Shown one piece after another: positions 11,026 through 22,590 of a stretch of DNA of 64,000 nucleotides (positions are counted from its first letter, which is position 1; each line of letters opens with the position of its first letter). Position numbers and translations under genes: made by a program. The stretch is from Cymbidium sinense (Eukaryota > Streptophyta > Magnoliopsida > Asparagales > Orchidaceae): NCBI GenBank assembly GCA_021442155.1, contig CM038216.1, positions 153,537,009 to 153,601,008 of the forward strand. Direction: 5' to 3'. A model generated the notes under the pieces. The model saw only the letters and a program-made list of their open reading frames with translations. It was not told the origin of the DNA and did not search any database.

Positions 11026-12829
11026 GGTCCATAACCATAAACAAGAAAAGTTATGAAGTTATAGAGCCATTGCAAGTTAAAAAGATTAAGTAGTTTGGGT
11101 CCTAACTTTCTTTTCAAAAGGCACTCTAGCACATTGCATCAATGTTGTTTAGATGTGTCTGAAGATTTATATAGTCTTTAAGTTTGGGATGCACCCTTAG
11201 AATTTGAAGAAAAATCCAATTCCACAATTGACAAGATGATATCAATGATTTAACTCTTTAATGAGTTAGCTATTGATGATTTGATTAAGCTATTTTTAGG
11301 TTTAAAGACTACTTTATCTAGAAATAAATTGAAATGATCTCCAGATGTAGCGGTCTATAAACTTAAGCTTGATGCCATTTTCATAAACTAAGTCCCTTGA
11401 TGACTGTGGTCAAATTGTAAAATAAAAGCAAAATTATGCTAAAATTAAAAGCTAGAAAATGATGGTTGTACATAAGAAGAAAGTATTCTTCTTGGTTAGC
11501 TAACATCATTATATAACCTACATCTTGAGACTAGGGTAGAATCTTTACCTTGAAAATGGGTTCATATTACCCATATTTCATTTTAAAAATAAAAAGGCTT
11601 TCATGCATAAGACTATCCTTCTTAAGGATAACTTATCTAAAAATTGTCAAATTAAAATAATTCTAGAAAGAAGAATTGAAAGCATATGATATGACATTCA
11701 GAATCCTTACAAGAATGTTTTGTTATAGAGTCATATCATTCAATCTCAAAATATTGGAATAATTTAACAAAAAGGGTCATGATCAAGATTTCTTATAATC
11801 CCACTTTCTATTAGGTAGAGGGTTATATTGAAAATCTTGTCAAAGAAGAAAAGAAAAGAAAAGAAACTTCAATATGATTTGAAGAACAATCCTGTTACTA
11901 CATATAGAGTCTTGAAATTTGCTTTTGAAATAATTTCAAAGACCTTGTAGTAAAACGTAGAAGGATCACAAATGCAAAAATAAGAAATTAATCAAAGAAA
12001 ATTATGAGATTTCATTTCCTATAATAATAAATCAACTGAAGAAATTCAATTTCAAACATTATCAGGAGAATCTTAATTTCTCTAATAAGTTAATCCTTTC
12101 AATTCCCTTATTGATTAGTCTCTATGAGAATCCTTTAGAAATCTTTAAGGAATCTCTTGATCTTCATTGAATCTAAGAGTGTGCCTTATAAGCTATTGAT
12201 TCATGTTAACAAATTAAAAATAACATACATGTACAAACAAAAAGAAAAAGAAATTCCATTTGAGAAGCACCGGTTGACTTTGGTTCTTACTGCCTAAAGA
12301 ACTACAAAACCACATGCAAGATCACAGAGGTACAATTCTTAGGTTAAGACCTATGATATCTTGCCTTCAGTGACATAGACATCTAGCATGGTTCATTGTA
12401 ACTTTGAGATATAAAAAAAAAAATGATGAATTTCTATGCTTATGGCATAATAAAACATTGGGTCCAAAATATATCCAAGTCTTCCTTCAAAAGTAAATTC
12501 CAACTCTTTGAAACCTCCTTCACTAAACTTCTTCATGTGTAAGGAGTATTAGTGAAATCAAGAAATGGACACAAACTTTCCATCACCCTTTCATCAAGTT
12601 TGACTAATCAAGTAAGGATTATATCCTTGCAACTCTTGCTTATTAGCCAAAAAGGATTAGAATAAGTCACTTTGACCCCTTTTCCTCATCCATATCACCT
12701 ATAGATGGATCAAGCCCTTTGTGGTACCTTTTCTATATATGACATGAGATGAGCAAGCTCTATGGGCACCTTTCTCAAGTCTTTTGATTTGGAGTAAGTG
12801 CACCATTCCATGAAAAAATTCTCTTATGT
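11026..12829. other. E3 interior, nothing recognised
   Basis: This is AT-rich interior with no ORF of note and no retroelement motif that I can see in either direction. If E3 descends from an autonomous Tat-like element, the RT and integrase should have been around here or deleted. I see no YIDD, no RNase H and no zinc-finger pattern. Confidence 0.55.
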
Positions 12830-15060
12830 TAGAGTAAGTCCCCAATCACCTTGTGTACATGATTGGATCAAGCCATCAAGGCCCCTTTCATGCTACACAA
12901 GCAGTTAGATTTCATTAAGTCTTTATGACCCCTTTATAGCCAAAATATATAAGTCCCCGCCTTCTTTCTAATCATATAGAGTGTCAGACATCTTATTGTG
13001 TACATGATTGGATCAAGCCACCAAGGCCCTTTCATGTTACATAGAGTTAGATTGGATTAAGTCTTTATGACCCATTTCTAATAGCTAGATATATAAGTCA
13101 GTCCTTCTTTCTAATCATATAGAGTAAGTCCCCGATCCTACCTTTGTGTACACATTATATCAAGCCATCAAGGCCCTTTCATGTTACATCGGTTAGATTG
13201 GATTAAGTCTTTATGACCCCTTTCTAATAGCCAGAAAGATATAAGTCTCTTAGTCGGCCTTCTTTCTAATCAAATAGGAGTAAGTCCCCAGTCGATATCC
13301 TACCTTTGTGTACATGATTGGATTAAGCCATCAAGGCCCCTTTCATGTTACACTAGAGAGTTAAATTGGATTAAGTCTTTATGACCCCTTTTTAATAGCT
13401 AGAAAGATATAAGTCCCTCAATCGGCATTCTTTCTAATCATATAGAAGTAAGTCCCCGGCATCCTACCTTTGTGTACATGATTAGATCAAGCCACCAAGG
13501 CCCCTTTTATGTTACATAGGCGAGTTAGATTGGATTAAGTCTTTATGACCCCATTCTAATAGCTAGAAAGATATAAGTCCCTTAGTCAACCTTCTTCTAA
13601 TCATATAGAAGTAAGTCCCCAGTCGGCATCCTACCTTTGTGTACATGATTGGATCAAGCCATCAAGGCCCCTTTCATGTTACACAGGTGAGTTAGATTGG
13701 ATTAAGTCTTTATGACCCCTTTTTAATAGCCAAAAAGATATAAGTCCCTAGTCGACCTTTTTTCTAATCATATAAGAGTAAGTCCCCAGTCGGCATCCTA
13801 CTTTTGTGTACATGATTGGATTAAGCCATCAAGGCCCCTTTCATATTACACAAGCGAGTTAGATTGGATTAAGTCTTTATGACCCCTTTCTAATAGCTAG
13901 AAAGATATAAGTCCCTTAATCGGCCTTCTTTCTAATCATATAGAAGTAAGTCCCTAGTCGGCATCCTACCTTTGTGTACATGATTGGATCAAGCTATCAA
14001 GGCCCCTTTCATGTTACACTAGCAAGTTAGATTGATTAAGTCTTTATGACCTCTTTCTAATAGCCATAAAAATATAAGTCCCTTAGTCGACCTTCTTTCT
14101 AATCATATAAGAGTAAGTCCCTAGTCGGTATCCTACCTTTGTGTACATGATTAAATCAAGCCATCAAGGCCCCTTTCATGTTACACAAGTGAGTTAGATT
14201 GGATTAAGTCATTATGACCCCTTTCTAATAGCTAGAAAGATATAAGTCCCTTAGTTGGCCTTTTTTCTAATCATATAGGAATAAGTCCCCAATCGACATC
14301 CTACATTTGTGTACATGATTGGATCAAGCCATCAAGGCCCCTTTCATGTTACACAGGCGAGTTAGATTGGATTAAGTTTTTATGACCCATTTCTAATAGA
14401 CAAAAAAATATAAGTCCCTCACCTTCTTTCTAATCATATAGAGTAAGTCCCCGCTGGCATCCTACTTTGTGTACATGATTGATTAAACCATCAAGGCCCC
14501 TTTCATGTTATGTACGGTTAGATTGGATTAAGTCTTTATGACCCCTTTTTAATTGCTAGAAAGATATAATTCCACAACCAACCTTCTTTCTAATCATATA
14601 AAAGTAAGTCCCCAGTCGGCATCCTACCTTTGTGTACATAATTGGATCAAGCCATCAAGACCCCTTTCATGTTACACATGCGAGTTAGATTTGATTAAGT
14701 CTTTATGACCCCTTTCTAATAGCCAGAAAGATATAAGTCCCTATCCTTCTTTTTAATCATATATGAGTAAGTCCCCAGCCGGCATCCTACCTTTGTGTAC
14801 ATGATTGGATCAAGCCATCAAGGCCCCTTTCATGTTACACTGAGTTAGATTAAATATTATGACCCTTTCTAATAGCTAAAGATATAAGTCCCCCGGCCTT
14901 CTTTCTAATCACATAGAGTAAGTCTCCGATTCTACGTGTACATGATTGGATCAAGCCATCAAGGCCCCTTTCATGTTACACTGATGAGTTAGATTGGATT
15001 AAGTCTTTATGACCCCTTTCTAATAGCCAGAAAGATATAAGTCCCTTAGTCGCATTCTTT
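12830..15060. repeat. Tandem array of 14 copies, unit about 165 bp, in E3 3' region
   Basis: The anchor GTGTACATGATTGGATCAAG recurs at about 12853, 12998, 13146, 13308, 13472, 13639, 13806, 13974, 14141, 14309, 14469, 14632, 14795 and 14936. Each unit reads in order: anchor, CATCAAGGCCCCTTTCATGT, GAGTTAGATTGGATTAAGTC, TTTATGACCCCTTTCTAATA, GATATAAGTCCC, CTTCTTTCTAATCATAT, GAGTAAGTCCCC, CATCCTACC. Most spacings are 160-168 bp; the short ones (141-148 bp) arise mainly from loss of the same GTCGGC-containing links. It sits between the coding-position interior and the 3' LTR, the place where plant Tat-type elements carry satellite-like arrays. Confidence 0.95.
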
Positions 15061-15720
15061 ATAATCACATAGGAGTAAGTCCCTAGTTGGCATCCTGTTT
15101 TGAGGATTGGATCATCTTTAAGGACCCCTTTCCTCTTTTAGCTAATTAGGATGGATCATGCCCTTAATGACCCCATCTTATTAACTAATCATATAGGAGT
15201 AAGTCCCCAGTTGGCATCCTATTTTGAGGATTAGATCATGTTTTAAGAACCCCTCTCCTCTTTTCAGCTAGTTATGATGGATCATGCCCTTAACGGCCCG
15301 ATCTTATTTGCTAATCATATAGGAGTAAGTCCCCAGTTGGTATCCTATTCTGAGGATTGGATTATGTATTTTAAGGACCCCCCTTCTTTTTTCAGCTAAT
15401 TAAGATGGATTATGCCCTTAATGGCCCCATCTTATTAGTTAATCACATTGGAGTAAGTCCCTAGTTGGCATCCTATTCAAACTTCTAAGGAATGGAATCA
15501 AGCCATTGAAGGCCCCATTTCTTTGAACTATTTAAATAGGATCAAGTCCATATGACCACTGTTTAGTAGTCAAAGTGCTATGGATTAGGATCAAGTGTTT
15601 CATGCCTCTTCTCCCCACCATAACTTTGAGGATTGGATCATGTCTTCCCTCTCCTCTCTTTAGCTAAATAGGATGGATCATGCCCTTAACGACCCCATCT
15701 TATTAGCTAATCACATGAAT
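15061..15720. repeat. Second tandem array, unit about 126 bp, sharing a core with the 165-bp array
   Basis: The core ATAGGAGTAAGTCCCCAGTT recurs at about 15071, 15195, 15321 and 15449, spaced 124-128 bp. A diverged, partial copy runs 15630-15715. The GAGTAAGTCCCCAGT...GGCATCCTA part is the same as in the preceding array. The rest differs: GAGGATTGGATCATG, then CCCTTAACGACCCCATCTTA. The second array therefore looks like an offshoot that kept one half of the unit and replaced the other. Confidence 0.88.
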
Positions 15721-15890
15721 CACACTCCAAAACAAAGATAGGTATACATATACCTATCTTTCACAATCAAAATCAAAATAAAATTCAAATCAAAAATCAA
15801 AATCAAGAATTGGAACCCCAAGCTTATACTTGCATGTTGATCAATCTGGAAAACACCAACATGTGCAGTGTATTCTAGTTAATCCACTAC
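15721..15890. other. E3 3' UTR, single-copy stretch before the polypurine run
   Basis: A short AT-rich stretch with CAAAATCAAAATC-type simple sequence near 15765-15805. An AAAACACCAACATG word near 15851 resembles the E3 LTR end (ACACCAACAT at 7431-7440), possibly by chance. No gene is seen. Confidence 0.45.
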
Positions 15891-15892
15891 AC

Positions 15893-15908
15893 ATATTAGG
15901 GGTCCATT
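15893..15908 (+). other. Polypurine-tract-like run before E3 3' LTR
   Basis: ATTAGGGGTCCATT directly precedes the right LTR start. E4 has the parallel ATTAGGGGCA just before its 3' LTR at 62321. The shared ATTAGGGG word at the same place in two elements supports it as the plus-strand primer region, though the purine run is short. Confidence 0.55.
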
Positions 15909-18900
15909 TATTGACCACATTTTTGGATAAGGTTAATTTGGCAATTAGGAGATCCTAATCTCAAATAGATTTTCTTAATTCAATGTTTAGGACACCTCAT
16001 CTAGTGTCCTAGAACATATTTTTGAGTTTATTCTAGCCTATTTGATATAGGTAGATTCAATCCAAATTTTCAATTTGGATTAACTCAAATAAATCAAATT
16101 AAAATCAAATTAAAATGAATGAAAGAAAACCAATTTCATTTGAATTTAAATTGATCATTTGAACTCATTTGAAATCATACCTAAACTATTTAAGCCAAAT
16201 GAGTTAAAATGAAATCAAATTTAAAATCAATTCAAATTAAATGGTTTAAATCAAATCATAATGCAATTGATCATCAATTGCATTATGGTTTAAAAAAAAT
16301 AAACTAAATCCAAAGGGTAAAATTAAATCCAAATACTTTGCATCAAAGCATTTGATTGGATTCAAATTCCCTAAGAAAATTCAAATGGAATTAAATTAAT
16401 CTCAAATATATTTTGAGATTAATTTGGGTATATCATACTTTAATCCAAACTAAGATGATAATGCCATATTGCATGAAAATAATAAAAGCAAAACAAAAGA
16501 AAACGTGAAATAAAAAAAAAAAAAAAAGAGAAATGCTAATTTTCTTCTTCCATCTCTCCCCATGCAAAATCTCTTCTTCCCACCTCATCCACTCCAAGAC
16601 AAAAGCCACCTCTTAAGAAGTGGTTGCCTTCAAGTGAAGGCAAGGGCTGCCTTCAAGGCAATCAAGGAAGACCTCCAAAAGTTTGCCAAAGGCTTAGCCA
16701 ACAATGGGAAGAAAAAAGAAGAAGAAGAAGAGGAAGCAAGTTCTTTTGGGCCATGCATGGAAATCATGCAAGGAAGCTCCTTCCCTCTGAGGTGAATACT
16801 CCATTATGATCACAACACCAAGAGAGGTTGATCACACCTTCTGACTTGCCGCCGGTTGGAGTTCAACATTTCAAATTTTCCATATAAATTTACCAACAAT
16901 GGAAAATGGGGTAGGAGAGACTATCACCTCCCCATTTTCATTCCAAAAGCATCGCCAAGGATAGTGATGAAGTTTCCAACCATCACCGGACCTTCTCACC
17001 GCAAAGTCAAATCGGTATGTTCTCCCTCCCCTATGATTTTGGAGATTTTTGAAGAAATTTGGATCCTCAAATGGATCCAATATGGATTGACCTAATTGAT
17101 CCGATCATTTTGGGATCAAATCTAGTTTGTTTAATCATGATTGAAATCATGATGTCGTGATTCACCGCCAAGATTTAATCCCACCATCGATCCTTCTTGG
17201 AGATTCCCATTTAGATGCACAATTTGATTAACCCCTTAAGACCGTGGGGACGATCATGATCCGATCAATCGGACCGCCCAAGATCGCCCCATTTTCAACC
17301 ATGACATGCTTTCATCCCACCCGACATGCCGATGACGCTGACATCAGCGATTATGGATCAGGACCATCTTGATCGACGGTCCATAAATGATCCCGCCATT
17401 TTAACTACGGGGACCTCCCACTTAAAACTAACTTTAGTTAATAATTAATTAATTAAAATCCAAAAACTTCAAAAATTATATAAAATCAAAGCAAAATCTG
17501 AAAATTACAAATAAGAGCTCAATGGATTCATCTTGATGAGAGGAATCCATAAAATTAAAATCCCCAATTTTTATTAAGTAATTTTCTCTTAATTCTGGTT
17601 TAATTGAAAAACATTAAATTTTAATTACCCTCAAATTAATAATCCAATTAATTTGAAACTTTAGGAAAATGATATTATGCATAAAACATACCTTAAATAA
17701 ATTTTTGGGGATTTAATTCTCTGAATTCAAGGAAAATTGTAATTTCATGTATATTAACCTTTAAATTAATTAAATTAATTACCCTTTAATGAAATAATTA
17801 GAAAACTTTAATCTAAAAACCTTAAATCAACATAATAAATATTAATGAATATTAAAATACTAATTAAACCTAATCAAACCTATATGAACCTAATAGATCA
17901 CTAATTAACTCAATAGATAATTAAAAGAATTAAATAATTCAATTAAAGGGCTTGAATTTAATTAAATCATAATAAATCAACTAGTTAACCAAAAATTATG
18001 AATAAACCCTCAGTAGAAAGATATTTTAGTGAGGAATAAGTAAAAAATAAAATCCTATAATAAATCTTAATAAATTAGGCCTAATTTAGGTTTTAATAAA
18101 AATAATTAAAATCTTAATTACATCCCAATTACATCTCTAATCAAGTTGAAACTTTAGAAACATAAAATTGCATGTAACCCCACTTCCATAATTATCTCAA
18201 ACCCAATTGGTCTATAAATTTGGAATTCTTGATTTTTCAAATCTCTAGGTCAATATGAACTAAATAATAATTAAGAAGAATCATTAATTCATTGAATCAA
18301 CAAATAAATTGAACTAATCTTAAATAGACATCAGAAATACTTAGGATAATTCATCAAAACTTCATAAGTCAAAGAATTTAATCAAATATCAAAACTTTAA
18401 GAAAATCAATACTTAATGAAATTCAAACATAATTAAACAACTTAAGTTAAGTTTAATGAAATCACTCATCCTTAATGAATTTAAATAATGAACCTAAAAC
18501 CAAGGTTAATCAAATTAGATCAAGTAATAACCTAAATACTATAGGTTAAGCATAATCTATGGACAAACCTAAGGGATTAATTCATATTAATGGACTTAAA
18601 ACCTAAGCTTACAAATTCATAATTTAATAACTTAAGTTAAATTGAATAAAATCAAACTCCTTAAAGTAACATAAGTCAAATAAAATGAAACCCATATAAC
18701 TTAATTAAAAATGAAACAAATCATAACTTAAATAAATCAGACAAATTAAATTGAATAAAGCAATTCAAACAATTTAAATAACATAAAACTAATCCAAACA
18801 TAAATAAAATCAAAGGATTAATTAAAATACTTAAGGATTTTAGTTAGACTTTTGAAAACTTTATTAGGATTTAGGATGTTGAATGGAAAGAGCTCCATCT

Positions 18901-20988
18901 AAAAATGGAATCATTCCATTCTTCATTCTTGAAAACCTATACAACTTTAACCAAATAAAATGAACATAAAAATAGAAATTAAATCACTAAATCATTTGAA
19001 TTGAAACCACCCAAAGGTAAAAATTAAACAAATTCGAACTTCAAACTTCAAACTTAAACTTCAACTTAAAGGCCTACCAAAGACCCTAGATCTATGTTAG
19101 ATCATTCTATGATTTTCTTTTAATCTCCTATGATATGTTATGATGTGCTTCACATGTCTGTGTGGTGTATTGCTTTAGGATGCCTAGTTTGTTTGTTCAT
19201 TAGACTGATGTAGCGTTCTTTCTAGATTTGAATATTTTTAGTGTTAAAGGGATCGATAATAAATAAATTATGAAATTTTGTTTGCGTGTTGAAAATCCTT
19301 AACATAGTCCATGGACAAGTGGGCTTGGCAAGCAACTAATGCTAAGCTATGTTTGTGAAATATAAGTCGATTTGTGTATTGTGTGTATTTCTAACATCTT
19401 TTAGCTTAGGATTTTGAATTTTAAATATAAATTTGAGCTAGAATTAGGTTAGGATCTATGGGGTCTAGGATTAACAGAGTGACCCAACTAGAGATGGTGT
19501 AGTGGTCCTGGAGCATGGATGTCCATGAACAAGGAGACTTTCCTAGAAAGAAGACCCTTAGATCTAAACTTGTAGTTCTAGTCTTTTGTATAAGAATCGA
19601 CGCCAATTTTCTTTCTTCCGGTGTACAAAAGTCTTGCATTAGCCTTTTTCTTATATAATTTAATTTGGCTTGATTTATTTTAGGTGCACAATAGAAATAA
19701 CATGCTTTTCTTAGGTTTCTTTCTGTGCTATGTTTATGCTTTGATGAATGCCTGGACATAGGCTCATAGGATAAACTAAATTTTCTACTCAACTACATTA
19801 ATTGAAACATAAAAATAAATACAACTCATAATCTTCATATAAAATCAGCCATTAAAGCAAGATAAAATATGTAGCAACCCCTGGATATTTTAATATCATG
19901 CATAAATCATACTATTTCACTCTAATAATGAAGGACTTTCATCCTGAGAACCTGGCTTGACCTTTGAGAGCCTATGATGGAAGTACACCTTCTTCTATTC
20001 TGATTTGGCTCAATATCTTTTTCTAATTGCATGCATTAGACATAAATTGTATTCATATGACCTAAATGAATCTGAGTCAAAAATTAAAAAAATTTGAAAA
20101 ATATGCATTAGTTAAATGCATCTGCATGCTCTACATGATCTTAAGGATTAGGGAGTAAGTCTAAGTTCATAGATTTCTTTCCTAAAATTGCAACAGCCCA
20201 GCAATCTTGCATTCATATGACTTAGCCTCATTATTTTAAAATGTGCTTAGGTGGTGTTAGTTGGCAGCCTTCTCCAGGTAGGCTGTAAGTCTAGAAGAGT
20301 TAGGGATAGGTTAATTCTTTCAAGTGAGGAGAATGACCAATGATTCCTAAGGATAGAACTAGGTCGAGCATCTGACATGTCAAGCACTGACTAGGTTGAA
20401 GCATCTTTAGGAATAAGTCTTCAACCCTTGCATGCAATCTGTGTCAAGAATCTAAGTCCTAGATTTCTAAAAAAATGATAAATTAAACTCTAAAATTAAA
20501 TTCTAAATTTGAAGCCCAATCATAGGATAGATGAAATGTTTACTGGGCATCCTAGTATCAATAGACACTTCCTAGTTTTTCCCATTTGACTCATGAAAAT
20601 AACTCTCTCCTCTCCCAATTGAATTTCCAAAAATCAATCCTTTAAAAGCTACCTTAATAATCTTTAGGAATAATCACTTATTTTTTTAATCAAGAGTATT
20701 CTTAGGAAGATACCATTCCTAAGATGTAATTAACTATAGAGGCTTGCCTTATAGGAACCATGATCCAAGGGTAAAATAGACCTTATTCTACTTTTTCATG
20801 TAGTTCAGGGGAAAATACTCTGGTACACAAAATACTCATTAGCCTTAGGAGTCTTTTATTGAAATGATTGAATCCATGACATGAAATTATGTTTATCTTT
20901 TGAGATAATATGTTTATTCCTTAATGTTGTATTTGATCATCTAAATAAAACTCTATGTGGTGTCATTTCTTTTCTCTTCCTAGAAAAA
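15909..20988 (+). repeat. E3 right (3') LTR, about 5.1 kb
   Basis: It starts TATTGACCACATTTTTGG (TG changed to TA) and follows the left LTR throughout. Many small deletions fall in the GC-richer block (17200-17420) and the last third. It ends CTAGAAAAA, so the final CACCAACA of the left LTR is missing, and the CTTTT target duplication follows at once. The ORF at 19421-19792 and similar ones have no domain. Confidence 0.9.
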
Positions 20989-20993
20989 CTTTT
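20989..20993. other. Target-site duplication of E3, right copy (CTTTT)
   Basis: Matches 2139-2143 exactly. On the minus strand it is AAAAG inside the integrase codons for Phe-Lys-Ser, where E2's reading frame breaks off and later resumes. Confidence 0.88.
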
Positions 20994-21500
20994 GAATGTA
21001 TCATTATCGATATAATTATCAGGCACCGAACCTATATATGATATGATTCCTAAAAAATTGAAAACATGATGAGCTGTGACTTTTTTAAGTGGGATTGCCT
21101 CCGCCCACTTAGAAAAATAGTCGATGGCAACTAAGATGAATCAGTGACCCTTAGATGAAGGAGGATTGATTGGACTTACAATGTTGATACCCCAACACTC
21201 AAATGGACATGAGGCCAAAGTAGGATGTAAAATATTGGGTGGTTGATGTAGGATCACACCGTGTACCTGACATTGATGGTATCTCCTAGCTACATCCATG
21301 CAGTCTATAATCATTGAAGGCCAATAGTATCCTAGTCTCTTGATCTTTGCTTTCATCTTCAGATCAAATTGATGTGCTCCACATAAACTTGAATGTATCT
21401 CGATCACAATCCTAAAAGCTTCGTGTTTGTCTAAACAACGTAACCATATTTGATCGAAAGACCGTAGATACAAGGTTCCATCCATGAGAGCATATGAGAG
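20994..21500 (-). pseudogene. Integrase N-terminal half (E2), broken
   Basis: On the minus strand, 21485-21141 is open and reads a DGTLYLRSFDQIWLRCLD start, then the zinc-binding HHCC region: an HSSLCGAH segment, KAKIKRLGYYWPSM, and YHQCQVHG where the family has CHQC, so one zinc ligand is lost (Cys to Tyr). The first catalytic Asp is also lost: WGINIVSPI stands where WGIDIIGPI is usual. After a stop at the GH position, DYFSKWAEAIPLKKVTA follows and the frame reaches the E3 insertion at 20993. The gene resumes at 2138. It could not have been active when E3 arrived if these changes are older, but their order is unknown. Confidence 0.93.
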
Positions 21501-21620
21501 AGCTCTTTATTTCATCTAATGGGCTTGTGACTTCTCTTGAGGTAGTTTATCGGTGTTCAAATAATCTATGAATGGTTGCCTCCAATCCAGCTCCTCATCT
21601 CTATTGGCAATGACAACTCT
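21501..21620 (-). other. Linker between archaeal-type RNase H and integrase (E2)
   Basis: A short spacer with no clear motif and stops on the minus strand. By position it is the polyprotein link between the second RNase H and the integrase zinc finger. Confidence 0.5.
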
Positions 21621-21622
21621 CC

Positions 21623-22230
21623 TTAGAGAGAAAGTCTCTGAATGAGTTCAACATCAATAAGGGATAAGATTTGTCTATTTTGGACCCTTATTGGAATGGA
21701 CTCATCTTTCGGACATGCCAATTCTTTGAAAAGTTTTGCCAAAGCATCTACTGTGTTCTCTCCCAGGGTTTTGTAGATGGTGACCAAGTCAACAAATTTC
21801 ATGGTGTACTCGTGATAAAGATGAAGCTTGGGTTTGAGAACCTTGTAGACCCAACAATATGGTTGATGACCAACTAAGAGTCCCCAGATATTGATGCTCT
21901 TAACATACACTATAATGGCTAACTCCAGAATGATAATCAAAGCCTCATACTCGACTTCATTGTTGCTACAGGGATTGGAGAGATAGCATGAGAATCTAAT
22001 CACACCGTGGTCTAGAGTTAAGAGAACTATTCCTACTTTCCTGGAATAATGGATCGTGATGCTTCTCCTTTGTGAAAGGAAGTCACACCATCAAAATACA
22101 TCCCCCATCGACATTTGTCAACCTCCCCTAAGTTCATGATTTGTTTGTCAGGGAGATTATCACTAAGCGGGGAATCAACAAGCAATGGATGTGTTGCTAA
22201 GAAATCTGCTAGTGCTTGTCCTTTCATCGC
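21623..22230 (-). pseudogene. Second, archaeal-type RNase H domain (E2), broken
   Basis: This domain, in addition to the usual RNase H, marks the Tat branch of Ty3/gypsy. Minus strand: ALADFLATHPLL leads into an MYFDGVTSF segment (first acidic residue of the site), then after a break MIRFSCYLSNPCSNNEVEYEAL with the NNExEYEAL motif (catalytic Glu), then VKSINIWG where the expected SDS/GDS Asp is replaced, and VYKVLKPKLHLYHEYTMKF. Two open stretches (22227-22033 and 22003-21623) lie in shifted frames. The E4 copy at 58790-59210 lines up with it. It would trim RNA during cDNA synthesis in a working element. Confidence 0.88.
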
Positions 22231-22590
22231 ATGGAAGAGTATGAATGTGATATCAAACTACAAGAGAATCATGGACCAATGTGCCAAATGTCTGAATAGT
22301 GTTGGCCGTGTCATGAGATACTACAGTGGATTGATTCTTGAAATCAAGTTCACCTTATCGAAAAGCTTATAGTGTCATAACTTTTGAGATGTAAAGATTA
22401 AAGTTAGGTAATATTTCTCAATAGCTGGGTAGTTAGCTTGTGCAGAGATCAAATGATGGCTAAGATAGTAGAGAGCACTCTCCTTCCCTTTGTCATTGGC
22501 TTGGCCAACAAAGCACCGAGGGAGTCATCCAATGTAGAAGTGTAGAGGATGAGTGGCTTGCCTGGGATAGGGGCTGCTAAAACTAGTGCA
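22231..22590 (-). pseudogene. First RNase H domain (E2), badly decayed
   Basis: Between RT and the archaeal-type RNase H, several minus-strand frames give scraps typical of the Ty3/gypsy RNase H: a CQHVIEDIKQYL-like start, a LLALYISA...-type centre and a LISRINPLRYLMTRP-like segment leading to FDITF. Stops and frameshifts are dense. The assignment rests mainly on order and on similarity with E4 at 58336-58740. Confidence 0.65.

Larger units (their letters stand above)
2144..20988 (+). mobile_element. E3: 18.8-kb LARD-like LTR retrotransposon nested in E2 integrase
   Basis: The element has two direct LTRs of 5.3 and 5.1 kb around an 8.5-kb interior. No Gag, RT, RNH or integrase is recognisable in any frame, and a single protease-like scrap lies near 9390. 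Large LTRs with a long non-coding interior define LARDs (large retrotransposon derivatives), which rely on a related autonomous element. Orientation is set by the TGTTGACC LTR start, the primer-site remnant after the left LTR, and an AGGGG-type purine run before the right LTR. The LTRs are distantly colinear, in inverted orientation, with the E1/E2 LTRs (for example 7090-7200 against 31400-31500), so E3 probably derives from the same Tat-like stock. The flanking 5-bp duplication is perfect. Confidence 0.88.

Noticed and set aside
12830..15720. Possible CRISPR array (regular direct repeats)
   Set aside because: Units are contiguous, about 126-165 bp, without short repeats separated by unique spacers, and the DNA is plant.
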